A stretch of DNA of 56,825 bases from Bacillus sp. RO3 (GTDB lineage Bacteria > Bacillota > Bacilli > Bacillales > Bacillaceae_B). A model generated the notes under the pieces. The model saw only the letters and a list, made by a program, of their open reading frames with translations, did not search any database and had not been told where the DNA came from. The DNA is taken from the NCBI RefSeq assembly GCF_012911895.1, contig NZ_JAAXCV010000015.1:1-56825 (forward strand). Direction: 5' to 3'. Position numbers and translations under genes: made by a program. This document shows, in pieces, positions 20,568-27,594 of the stretch; position 1 is the first letter of the stretch, and each line of letters opens with the position of its first letter.

Positions 20568-21038
20568 TCAACCTTTTTCTGCCGTTATCACTTCTTCTAT
20601 TTGTTCCTGATGGTGCTTATCGTGACCCATAAAGTCCTCGAAGTATTCTTCAAGGGTAAAGCTGTGATCTCCGACTTTGAATGAATATTGAAGTTCATCA
20701 TCTGAAAAGGCCTGTATAACCTCTATCAAAGCATCCCTCGTCATTATACCTTCCTCAATCAAGTCTGCTTGATCTGCCTTATTGTGGGCATATTCCTCCG
20801 CTACTTTATTGAATCGCTGAAAATCCGGAAAAGGGGGCAGCACTGCTCCATTTGAAACATTAGGAAGAATTTCCCTTAATGAATATTGATCCCATTTAAT
20901 GATGTGGGAGACATTTGCTCCAATCGACCATTTATCCTCCTCCATGGGCTGAAACCACTCAGTCGTATGAATCCCCTTCAATGCTTTAAGCCAATTCTTG
21001 AATGACTCGTGATGATCGATTAACTGATCTTTCTTCAT
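20568..21038 (-). CDS. DinB-family protein
   Basis: A 156-residue four-helix-bundle protein of the DinB/YfiT superfamily, which includes metal-dependent thiol (bacillithiol) S-transferases. Candidate metal-binding histidines are in 'NVSHIIKWDQY' (near residue 53) and in 'GHDKHHQEQIEE' (near 141), the usual two sites. The substrate cannot be told from sequence. The ATG at 21038 has GGAGG upstream and gives the normal family length. I know of no counterpart at this position in B. subtilis, so it may be a local gain. Confidence 0.85.
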   Translation of the reverse strand: MKKDQLIDHHESFKNWLKALKGIHTTEWFQPMEEDKWSIGANVSHIIKWDQYSLREILPNVSNGAVLPPFPDFQRFNKVAEEYAHNKADQADLIEEGIMTRDALIEVIQAFSDDELQYSFKVGDHSFTLEEYFEDFMGHDKHHQEQIEEVITAEKG

Positions 21039-21150
21039 AATCCCTTCCTCCACCTCTTTTAGATACTCTTTGTGTAATTCGATAGAGGTAAATAAATATC
21101 CTATGTGAAGATATCCATATTTTGATTTTCGTTGACGGCTCATGGCGCAT

Positions 21151-21190
21151 AAAAAAACAGGCATACTCATCCAAATGAGTATGCCTGTTT
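21151..21190 (-). terminator. yabR intrinsic terminator
   Basis: A 14 bp perfect stem (ACAGGCATACTCAT and its complement around TTGG) followed by seven T residues on the minus strand. Confidence 0.93.
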
Positions 21191-21229
21191 TCCGTTCACA
21201 ACCTGCTATATGGGTTAATAGACAGCAAG

Positions 21230-21658
21230 TTAACCCTTTTTCGCCCCTCTTCCACCACGACGAGACTCAGTATTTTTCTTTAAAGATGATAGACGGTCTT
21301 CGCTGTCCTTCAAGAAGCGTGCCATCTTTTGTTCGAAACTCTCTTTAGTGCGTGTATCATTCTGTTTATTATTATTGCTACGCGGGCGTTGAGGACGCTG
21401 TGGGCGCTGTGGGCGTTGTGGTTGCTCTTTCGCTTTACGGATGGATAAACCGATTTTCCCATCTTTCTCAACATTAATAACCTTAACCGTTACTTCGTCG
21501 CCGACTTTAAGGTGTTCATTAATATCCTTAACGTAATTGTCTGCAACCTCACTAATGTGAACTAAACCTGTTGAACCTTCCGATAACTCCACGAACGCTC
21601 CAAAATTTGTAATACCTGTTACTTTACCCTGTAACTTGCTGCCTACTTCGATTGACAT
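21230..21658 (-). CDS. yabR: S1 RNA-binding domain protein YabR
   Basis: The 142-residue protein starts with a complete S1 domain (residues 1-75: 'GKVTGITNFGAFVEL', 'GLVHISEV', 'GDEVTVKV', 'GKIGLSIRK'), so it binds RNA, probably ribosome-associated like general stress protein 13. Then come a short tandem PQR repeat (about 79-91) and a basic, disordered tail ending in an RRGGRG stretch. The PQR repeat is low-complexity and could vary in number between strains. AGGAGG lies upstream. Confidence 0.92.
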   Translation of the reverse strand: MSIEVGSKLQGKVTGITNFGAFVELSEGSTGLVHISEVADNYVKDINEHLKVGDEVTVKVINVEKDGKIGLSIRKAKEQPQRPQRPQRPQRPRSNNNKQNDTRTKESFEQKMARFLKDSEDRLSSLKKNTESRRGGRGAKKG

Positions 21659-21706
21659 AAAAGAAATGCTCCTCCTTAGAATAATAAAAGATAAACCTTA
21701 TTATAT

Positions 21707-21736
21707 ATTATAGCCAATTAAAAAAAAGAGTGTCAA
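21707..21736 (-). promoter_or_regulatory. yabR sigma-A promoter
   Basis: Perfect TTGACA (21731-21736) and perfect TATAAT (21707-21712) with an 18 bp spacer on the minus strand. The -35 lies inside the divIC terminator and overlaps the last bases of divIC. Confidence 0.85.
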
Positions 21737-21747
21737 TAAGACACCTC
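21721..21747 (-). terminator. divIC terminator overlapping the yabR -35
   Basis: AGA(G)GTGTC pairs with GACACTCT (one bulged G) followed by eight T residues. The stem includes the end of the divIC coding region and its stop codon. Confidence 0.65.
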
Positions 21748-22122
21748 TTCTTCTTTCTCTTTATCTGGTTCAGGTATATTGAATATAATCTCACCTTCAT
21801 CGGACAAAAAGTAATCCCGGCGCGCCAGTTTGGCTATATACTCATCGTCGTTAAGCTTTACGATTTCTTCTTCCAACGCTGTTTGCTTATCCTTTAGTTG
21901 GTCTAACTTTTTTTCTAATTGTGCTTTTTCAGTGCGTTTATCTTCTAACACCTGGGCTCTGGAAATGAGGGTCGAAATTAAAAATCCACTAATCGCTACT
22001 ATTAAAACAAAGAAAACGGCTAATCGACGGACCAAACGCTTTTTTCTCTTCGATTGTGATTTATGCATATGCTCCTTATGGCGGACATATTCATTTTCCA
22101 TTGGTGTCACGTTTTTTCTCAT
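21733..22122 (-). CDS. divIC: cell-division initiation protein DivIC
   Basis: Septum component that pairs with FtsL and DivIB to recruit and activate the late divisome. The 129-residue bitopic protein has a basic cytoplasmic N-terminus, one membrane helix (about residues 34-53), then a coiled coil (about 55-92: 'VLEDKRTEKAQLEKKLDQL') and a short extracytoplasmic end. The ATG at 22122 has AAAGGAGG seven bases upstream. It follows yabQ, as in B. subtilis. Confidence 0.95.
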   Translation of the reverse strand: MRKNVTPMENEYVRHKEHMHKSQSKRKKRLVRRLAVFFVLIVAISGFLISTLISRAQVLEDKRTEKAQLEKKLDQLKDKQTALEEEIVKLNDDEYIAKLARRDYFLSDEGEIIFNIPEPDKEKEEEVSY

Positions 22123-22164
22123 TCCCAAACCTCCTTTACACGATGGAGCGGCAAAGCCAGAGCC

Positions 22165-22818
22165 CTATTCTTTATCTATAGGTTTTTTCTTGAACTTTTC
22201 TACCACTCTATATAGTTTTTTGCTATATCCTTTATAAATTCCTGCCATTTTATTATATAACTTCTCGACTCTTTTTGTAAGATGTTTCGGCAATATATTC
22301 CAAATACCCTTTAATATCCACCATATTGGAGCCGTTACGAGCTTAATCGCCCATTGCAGCACCTTCCAGATCACCTTAAAAAGGAAAAGAATGACGGATA
22401 CAAGCCCTTTTCCTACAGATAAAACCATTGTGATGATAAGCACGATTACCCATTTTATCGGTGAGTAAATGAAGTTTTTCACCATTTTAACACCGAAATT
22501 AAACAGGGAGATAAAAAAGATGATCAGCCTTTCCAATAAATCAAGATAAAGAGGCTTGATGAGGGCTTGATACCCGGAAAAGCCACACAGCAGAGCAATG
22601 AAAATATAAAAACGGATCTCACCATAATTGACGACAAATAAAATATAAAATATCGAGAGGGCTTGTAATATCCAAAACATAATGTCGTTTATAAAAACAA
22701 GCCAGCGTTTCCTTTCAGATCTGTTAAGAAATCGACTGTACGTGTCTAATGTCGCACCAAATAATGCCCCCATACCGATCATGGAGAGCATGGTGTAGAA
22801 CTGGACGGAAAGAGTCAT
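22165..22818 (-). CDS. yabQ: spore cortex biosynthesis membrane protein YabQ
   Basis: Mother-cell membrane protein required for spore cortex formation in B. subtilis. The 217-residue product has about five hydrophobic segments (residues ~8-28, 42-62, 66-85, 92-110, 120-150) and a basic C-terminal tail. The family's N-terminal 'QFYTMLSMIGMGALFGATLD' type region is present. It overlaps yabP by 4 bases (ATGA), so the two are coupled. A sigma-E promoter is expected before yabP, but I did not find a clear one. Confidence 0.92.
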   Translation of the reverse strand: MTLSVQFYTMLSMIGMGALFGATLDTYSRFLNRSERKRWLVFINDIMFWILQALSIFYILFVVNYGEIRFYIFIALLCGFSGYQALIKPLYLDLLERLIIFFISLFNFGVKMVKNFIYSPIKWVIVLIITMVLSVGKGLVSVILFLFKVIWKVLQWAIKLVTAPIWWILKGIWNILPKHLTKRVEKLYNKMAGIYKGYSKKLYRVVEKFKKKPIDKE

Positions 22819-23117
22819 CGAAACAGCTTGCTAAAGAACCCTTTAGCCTTTTCCCCATTTTGTTCATCAAGGTAAATGAGATCGAACACCTTTCCTTTAA
22901 TAGAGACAATCCCTTTGTCCACATCTAAATTTTTCATTTGCAGGTTTTCGCCCCTGACAGATAAAAAGCCCATCACGGTTTCAAGGAGAAACTCTTCATT
23001 ATCGAAGCTCTCAACTTGTTTTACACCGGTAATATCGAGAAGCTTTCGTCCTCTCATCATCACGTCATGCTCTTGAAAAGTGGTTTTATCTTTGTTTCCA
23101 TCATAATATTGATTCAT
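22815..23117 (-). CDS. yabP: sporulation protein YabP
   Basis: A 100-residue protein of the YabP/YqfC family, made in the mother cell and needed for the spore cortex. Visible conserved segments are 'RGRKLLDITGVKQVESFDNE', 'FLLETVMGFLSVRG' and 'LVxKGxVxI'-like 'MKNLDVDKGIVSIKGKVF'. I prefer the ATG at 23117, which is six bases after GTGAGGG; the ATG two codons earlier is too close to that site. It starts about 85 bp after rqcP. Confidence 0.93.
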   Translation of the reverse strand: MNQYYDGNKDKTTFQEHDVMMRGRKLLDITGVKQVESFDNEEFLLETVMGFLSVRGENLQMKNLDVDKGIVSIKGKVFDLIYLDEQNGEKAKGFFSKLFR

Positions 23118-23203
23118 GTCCATCCCTCACATTCCCATAGTACAAGCTTTGTAACTATGTTTATGTTTCGGGAAGAAAAATAGAACCACCGACTATGTAA
23201 TCC

Positions 23204-23485
23204 TTATTCGGATTCTTCCTTGACCCTTTCTTCTGAAAGAACGGAATACAGCCCGCTCGCTTCTTCTTTCTTTGTTGTTTCAAGAAGCCTTTCTATCTTT
23301 ACCCTCATGATCTTTTGACCAAACCTTACACTTAGCTCGTCACCGACCTTTACATTAGAGCTTGCTTTTGCCTGCAATCCATTTACAGTGATTCGGCCCT
23401 GATCGGCAATTTCCTTCGCCAGTGTCCTTCTTTTAATCAGTCTTGATACTTTTAGAAATTTATCTAACCTCATGGATACCATCAT
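23204..23485 (-). CDS. rqcP: S4-domain ribosome quality control protein RqcP (YabO)
   Basis: Binds stalled 50S-peptidyl-tRNA complexes and works with RqcH to add C-terminal alanine tails. The 93-residue protein is a single S4 RNA-binding domain: 'MRLDKFLKVSRLIKRRTLAKEI' region (residues 5-26), then 'GRITVNGLQAKASSNVKVGD'. Shine-Dalgarno AAGGGG lies six bases before the ATG at 23485, so I keep this start although homologues often begin four residues later. It follows yabN by 10 bp. Formerly hslR-like/rlbA. Confidence 0.93.
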   Translation of the reverse strand: MMVSMRLDKFLKVSRLIKRRTLAKEIADQGRITVNGLQAKASSNVKVGDELSVRFGQKIMRVKIERLLETTKKEEASGLYSVLSEERVKEESE

Positions 23486-23495
23486 GCATTTCCCC

Positions 23496-24956
23496 TTATT
23501 CGATATTATTCTTCTTGGCTTCGTCCCAAAATTGGTCTAATTCCTCCAACGTGAAATCTTCGAACCTCTTCCCTGTCTTCAACACCTGTTCCTCTACATA
23601 AGAGAATCGGCGATAAAACTTCGTATTGGTCATCGCAAGTGCTTCCTCTGGAAAGATCTTATAAAACCTGCCGACATTTATGAGTGCAAATAGAAGATCC
23701 CCAAACTCTTTTTTAATGTTATTTTCACTATTATTCTCGACTTCATTTTCAAATTCCTTCAATTCTTCCCATACTTTTTCCCAGGCACCCTTAGGATCCG
23801 ACCAATCAAAGCCCACTTTTGCCGCCTTTTTCTGATATTCGAATGCCTTCATTAAGGCAGGCATTCCTTTTGCAACATTCTTAAGCATCGGTTCATGGTC
23901 AACCGGCTTTTCCTGTTTTTTTATTTCATCCCAGTTCGCTTTCACCTGTTCGGTATTTTCCACCTGAGCCGACCCAAATACATGAGGATGTCTTCGAACC
24001 ATTTTCGAAGCAAGACTTTCTACGACTTCCTCCATGGTGAACATTCCCTCGTCCTCACCTATTTGTGCATGAAGCATCACCTGAAGCAGGACATCACCCA
24101 ACTCTTCAATCATATGATCGATATCATCTTCCTCAATGGCTTCCAATAACTCATACGTTTCTTCCAATAAATACTTCTTCAGGGTCTGGTGGGTTTGTTC
24201 CTTATCCCAGGGACACCCATTTGGTCCCCTAAGGGTCGAAATGATTCCTCTTAATGTGGAGTACTGTTTATACGTCGATTCCATCTCTTTCACAGCCGGA
24301 ACGTACAAACTGGTTAAGTTACTGAGGTGGGCAACGCGATCCAATTCTACCAACGGGATCTTATCCACTTTCTCTTCTTTGCTGCCTGCCGCTGTGACAA
24401 GTATGACTTCATAATCATATGGATAGAGCTCCATCAGAGTAATCTTTACCTCTGACGCTATGAAAGCGTCATATACTTGTCCAATGATCAGCTGTTGATT
24501 CATATGAATGTCATGAAGCTTTAAGCTGGTGCCGTCCAATAGCTGAAAGCCATCGATAGGATCAGCACCCACTGAAGCGAAAAGGGAATCGATGAAGCTT
24601 TGTCCCCCTCCAACCGATACTTGTACCTGTCCTTCCTTATGCAGGTCCAGTAGCATCTGAACCGCTTTTTCAGCGACTAACGGATGACCCGGTACGGCAT
24701 AAACGATTGAGTGATCTTCCGATTCTGTCACCAATTTATGTACAATCTCTTCATACACTTGATCAAACTGGTCGTGCTTTTCATAGATGGAGTCAAAGGA
24801 TTGAAATTCGACTCCTTCTGCTGTCAGATCCTTTACTACAGGATGCTCTTTTGTACGCAGGTAGAGATGCTTGCTACTCTTCAGTATTCTGTAAACCCCT
24901 AAAGGGAGCTGTTCAATATCCCCGGCACCCAGACCCACGATTGTGATTGTATGCAT
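23496..24956 (-). CDS. yabN: tetrapyrrole-methylase/MazG fusion protein YabN
   Basis: A 486-residue two-domain protein. Residues 1-220 are a SAM-dependent tetrapyrrole methylase fold ('TIVGLGAGDIEQLPLGVYR', 'VYAVPGHPLVAE', 'GGGQSFIDS'). Residues ~230-486 are two MazG NTP pyrophosphohydrolase repeats ('GCPWDKEQTHQTLKKYLLEE', then 'EELGDVLLQVMLHA', and 'EFGDLLFALINVGR'), with acidic metal-binding EExxD motifs. It probably removes aberrant nucleoside triphosphates; the methylase half's substrate is unknown. It starts 13 bp after yabM. Confidence 0.93.
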   Translation of the reverse strand: MHTITIVGLGAGDIEQLPLGVYRILKSSKHLYLRTKEHPVVKDLTAEGVEFQSFDSIYEKHDQFDQVYEEIVHKLVTESEDHSIVYAVPGHPLVAEKAVQMLLDLHKEGQVQVSVGGGQSFIDSLFASVGADPIDGFQLLDGTSLKLHDIHMNQQLIIGQVYDAFIASEVKITLMELYPYDYEVILVTAAGSKEEKVDKIPLVELDRVAHLSNLTSLYVPAVKEMESTYKQYSTLRGIISTLRGPNGCPWDKEQTHQTLKKYLLEETYELLEAIEEDDIDHMIEELGDVLLQVMLHAQIGEDEGMFTMEEVVESLASKMVRRHPHVFGSAQVENTEQVKANWDEIKKQEKPVDHEPMLKNVAKGMPALMKAFEYQKKAAKVGFDWSDPKGAWEKVWEELKEFENEVENNSENNIKKEFGDLLFALINVGRFYKIFPEEALAMTNTKFYRRFSYVEEQVLKTGKRFEDFTLEELDQFWDEAKKNNIE

Positions 24957-24969
24957 AGTGATCGCCTCG

Positions 24970-26589
24970 CTACTTTTTATTCTTTGGTTGTACTTTATTC
25001 ATTAGTCTTACCCATTTGCTTCCAAAAGGCAAGAATCCGACTTCTTCTTTGGAAAGGACATCCCCTCTTAAGAAGACCATCATAAATAGGATGGCTCCAA
25101 TGCTGACGCCGCCTAACGAAAAAAGGACGGACAGCTCCCTTTCAGGTAATCCTTTTTGGAGCAGTACATGATAGACCTGCACCCATCCCTGTAACCCGAT
25201 CGTCATGGCTGCACCACTCATGAGCAAGGTTTTGTAAAAAGAATAGGGAAAAAAACGAATAGGGAATAATATTCTAAGCTTTGCCATCATCATGCCTGTC
25301 ATAATGGTCAGAGAACCGACTGTGGCAATGGATGCCCCCATCAATCCCATGAACGGGATGAGATAGGCGTTGCCGATATATTTTATTATAATCCCTATCA
25401 AAATACAGAAAGCCGGGTAATAGATCTTTCCGATTCCTTGGAAAATGCCGGTGAATGTAAGAATAAGACAGCTGAAGAAAATGGAAAGACAGAACACAGC
25501 AATGACCTTAGAACCAAGAGCATTCTCAAATAACATCGTATTGACGGGGACCATGATGTTGATGATTCCCAGTGTAGCTGCAAATCCAATACTTATACTG
25601 ATTTTAAGGGATAACTGGCTGTACTCCCTAATCAACTTTTCATCCTTTTTCAAGTAGGCACTTGTTACCAATGGGACAATGGCGAGGGAAATGGAGGTGG
25701 CAACGACTGTCCCCAGCTGGACGAAGGGCTGCCCACGGTCATAGATCCCCTTCCACGTTTTCCCCTGCTCTGCTTCCATCCCTGATGAGATCAAGAGAGA
25801 ATATACATTCAGGGAATCAACGAACTGAAGGAGGACTAAGAGCATGGCACTTACACAAATGGCCGTCCCATTCTTTAACAAACGGACCCAGATAGATAAA
25901 TAATCCGGAGGCAGGGTCAGCGATTTACGTGAAATCAAGTTTTCTTTACGTGCCATTACAAAGAAAAGTAAAACAAGTACGCTTCCCAAACCGCCTGTTA
26001 TCGAACCGAATAATGCTCCATTCCCCGCCATGTAAAGGGAGTAGCCTTGAGATATCAATATTATTGAAAATAGAAGGATCGTCGCTACTCTTATCGTCTG
26101 TTCCGTTACCTGCGACACCGCTGTCGGCACCATGTCTTCCCGCCCTTGATAGTACCCCCTCATGACCGAAAGGGGAGCTAACAATAGGAAAGATAACGAA
26201 ATGGTTTGAATCAGTGGTTGAAGGAGCGGATCCCCCATCCAACGGGCAATCACCCCTGCACCAAAGTACACGAGAAGAAACCAGGTTAACCCAACGAGAC
26301 ATAGAAAAAGGAAGGAGGTCACGGCAACATTCTTTGCCCCTTCTTCATCTTCATTTTCCAATTTCTCTGCTACTAATTTAGAGATGATGACAGGGAATCC
26401 ATAGGTGGATAATGCGATGGCAATACCGTAAAAAGGATACACCTGCTGATAGATATAAAAACCTATGTCTCCAACAATATTTTGAAAGGGTACGCGATAT
26501 ACAGCACTTAAAATCTTCGTCACAAGTGCAGCAACCGTTAAGACCATTGCCCCTTTCAAAAATCGGTTGGAAGAGTATTTCTTACTCAA
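24970..26589 (-). CDS. yabM: polysaccharide/lipid flippase family protein YabM (SpoVB/MATE-like)
   Basis: A multidrug/oligosaccharidyl-lipid/polysaccharide (MOP) superfamily membrane protein with about 14 helices across 539 residues, related to SpoVB and the lipid II flippase Amj/MurJ group. It is likely to move a lipid-linked cell-wall or spore precursor. The family start 'LKGAMVLTVAALVTKILSAV' and 'RVPFQNIVGDIGFYIYQQVYP' are clear. I chose the TTG at 26589 with AGG eight bases upstream; a GTG 12 codons earlier (26625) has a weaker site. It follows spoVT. Confidence 0.88.
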   Translation of the reverse strand: MSKKYSSNRFLKGAMVLTVAALVTKILSAVYRVPFQNIVGDIGFYIYQQVYPFYGIAIALSTYGFPVIISKLVAEKLENEDEEGAKNVAVTSFLFLCLVGLTWFLLVYFGAGVIARWMGDPLLQPLIQTISLSFLLLAPLSVMRGYYQGREDMVPTAVSQVTEQTIRVATILLFSIILISQGYSLYMAGNGALFGSITGGLGSVLVLLFFVMARKENLISRKSLTLPPDYLSIWVRLLKNGTAICVSAMLLVLLQFVDSLNVYSLLISSGMEAEQGKTWKGIYDRGQPFVQLGTVVATSISLAIVPLVTSAYLKKDEKLIREYSQLSLKISISIGFAATLGIINIMVPVNTMLFENALGSKVIAVFCLSIFFSCLILTFTGIFQGIGKIYYPAFCILIGIIIKYIGNAYLIPFMGLMGASIATVGSLTIMTGMMMAKLRILFPIRFFPYSFYKTLLMSGAAMTIGLQGWVQVYHVLLQKGLPERELSVLFSLGGVSIGAILFMMVFLRGDVLSKEEVGFLPFGSKWVRLMNKVQPKNKK

Positions 26590-26713
26590 CCAGTATTCCT
26601 GCCTTTCTGTCTTTTTTCTAGACACTTGGATGCCTGATCAGTCAGAGAAAAAATCATATATGTACTGGTCATTTTACCATAAAAAGACGAGAGTGTTCTC
26701 CAGCCGCCATAAC

Positions 26714-26744
26714 AAAAAAAAGAAGAGCGGCTATTATGCCACTC
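26714..26744 (-). terminator. spoVT terminator
   Basis: AGTGGC(ATAATA)GCCGCT then CTTC and eight T residues on the minus strand, just after the spoVT stop. Confidence 0.85.
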
Positions 26745-26751
26745 CTTTGGA

Positions 26752-27288
26752 TTATTGCTCCATTTGCCTTGCTAAAAAGCCAGCTGCCGTTTCTACTGCC
26801 TTTTGTTCCACTTCTCCTACTGTACGTTCCTTCGAGAATATTGCAACAGCGCCAATCGGGTCTCCGTTTGCAACAATAGGGGCAATCGTATAGGATGCCA
26901 GGTCTTCCCCATGTCCATCTACAAGCTCTGCTTGTCCCTGTTGAGTGTGTAATAAAGACGTGCGGTCATCCATCACTTTCTCGATTAGCTCACTAATGTT
27001 CTTGTTTAAATACTCTTTCTTCGAAGCACCGGAAATCGCGATGACAGCATCCCGATCACAAATCAATACAGCACTTCCCAGACTGTCGTATAATGCCTCG
27101 CCATATTCCTTAGCAAAGTCACCAAGTTCACTGATAGGGGAATATTTCTTTAAGATGACTTCTCCGTCGCGGTCAACGAAAATTTCCAGAGGATCTCCCT
27201 CACGAATCCTTAATGTCCTGCGAATTTCTTTCGGAATGACGACACGTCCTAAATCATCAATACGACGAACAATACCAGTTGCTTTCAT
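26752..27288 (-). CDS. spoVT: stage V sporulation transcription regulator SpoVT
   Basis: Forespore-specific activator/repressor of sigma-G genes, controlling spore coat, cortex and germination properties. The 178-residue protein has an N-terminal AbrB-type swapped-hairpin DNA-binding domain (residues 1-50: 'MKATGIVRRIDDLGRVVIPK') and a C-terminal GAF domain (about 55-175) of unknown ligand. The N-terminus is closely related to the AbrB encoded at 48189. It sits alone between mfd and yabM with its own probable forespore promoter. Confidence 0.97.
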   Translation of the reverse strand: MKATGIVRRIDDLGRVVIPKEIRRTLRIREGDPLEIFVDRDGEVILKKYSPISELGDFAKEYGEALYDSLGSAVLICDRDAVIAISGASKKEYLNKNISELIEKVMDDRTSLLHTQQGQAELVDGHGEDLASYTIAPIVANGDPIGAVAIFSKERTVGEVEQKAVETAAGFLARQMEQ

Positions 27289-27308
27289 CTATAGTTGCCT
27301 CACTTTCA

Positions 27309-27338
27309 TCAGATGATTTTTATTTGGCAATGTATCCA
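27309..27338 (-). promoter_or_regulatory. candidate sigma-G promoter of spoVT
   Basis: TGGATA (27333-27338; fits TGNATA), 17 bp, CATCTGA (27309-27315; partial fit to CATANTA). The -35 is part of an inverted repeat GTATCCA...TGGATAC (27332-27353). The leader would be only ~15 nt. The remainder of the gap to mfd (27354-27594) shows no gene or clear terminator. Confidence 0.4.
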
Positions 27339-27594
27339 CTTGCACTTGGATACTTTGCCATTGTTGAGTTTAGTATCTTACAACTTAGAAGTTCTATACA
27401 CATTCAGTTATTTTTTCTGTCATTTCACTTTAATTCTAATGCAGGTATCTTTTTCCATTGTTGGCAGCTGCATAAATACTAATACCCTAATCATAGTAGA
27501 GTGAAACAACCAGCGCGTTTACATTTTGGTTACAGTATTATAACGAAGGTAAGAAATTCCGTTTATTCATCTGATGGAAGTGCACAGGATGCTC

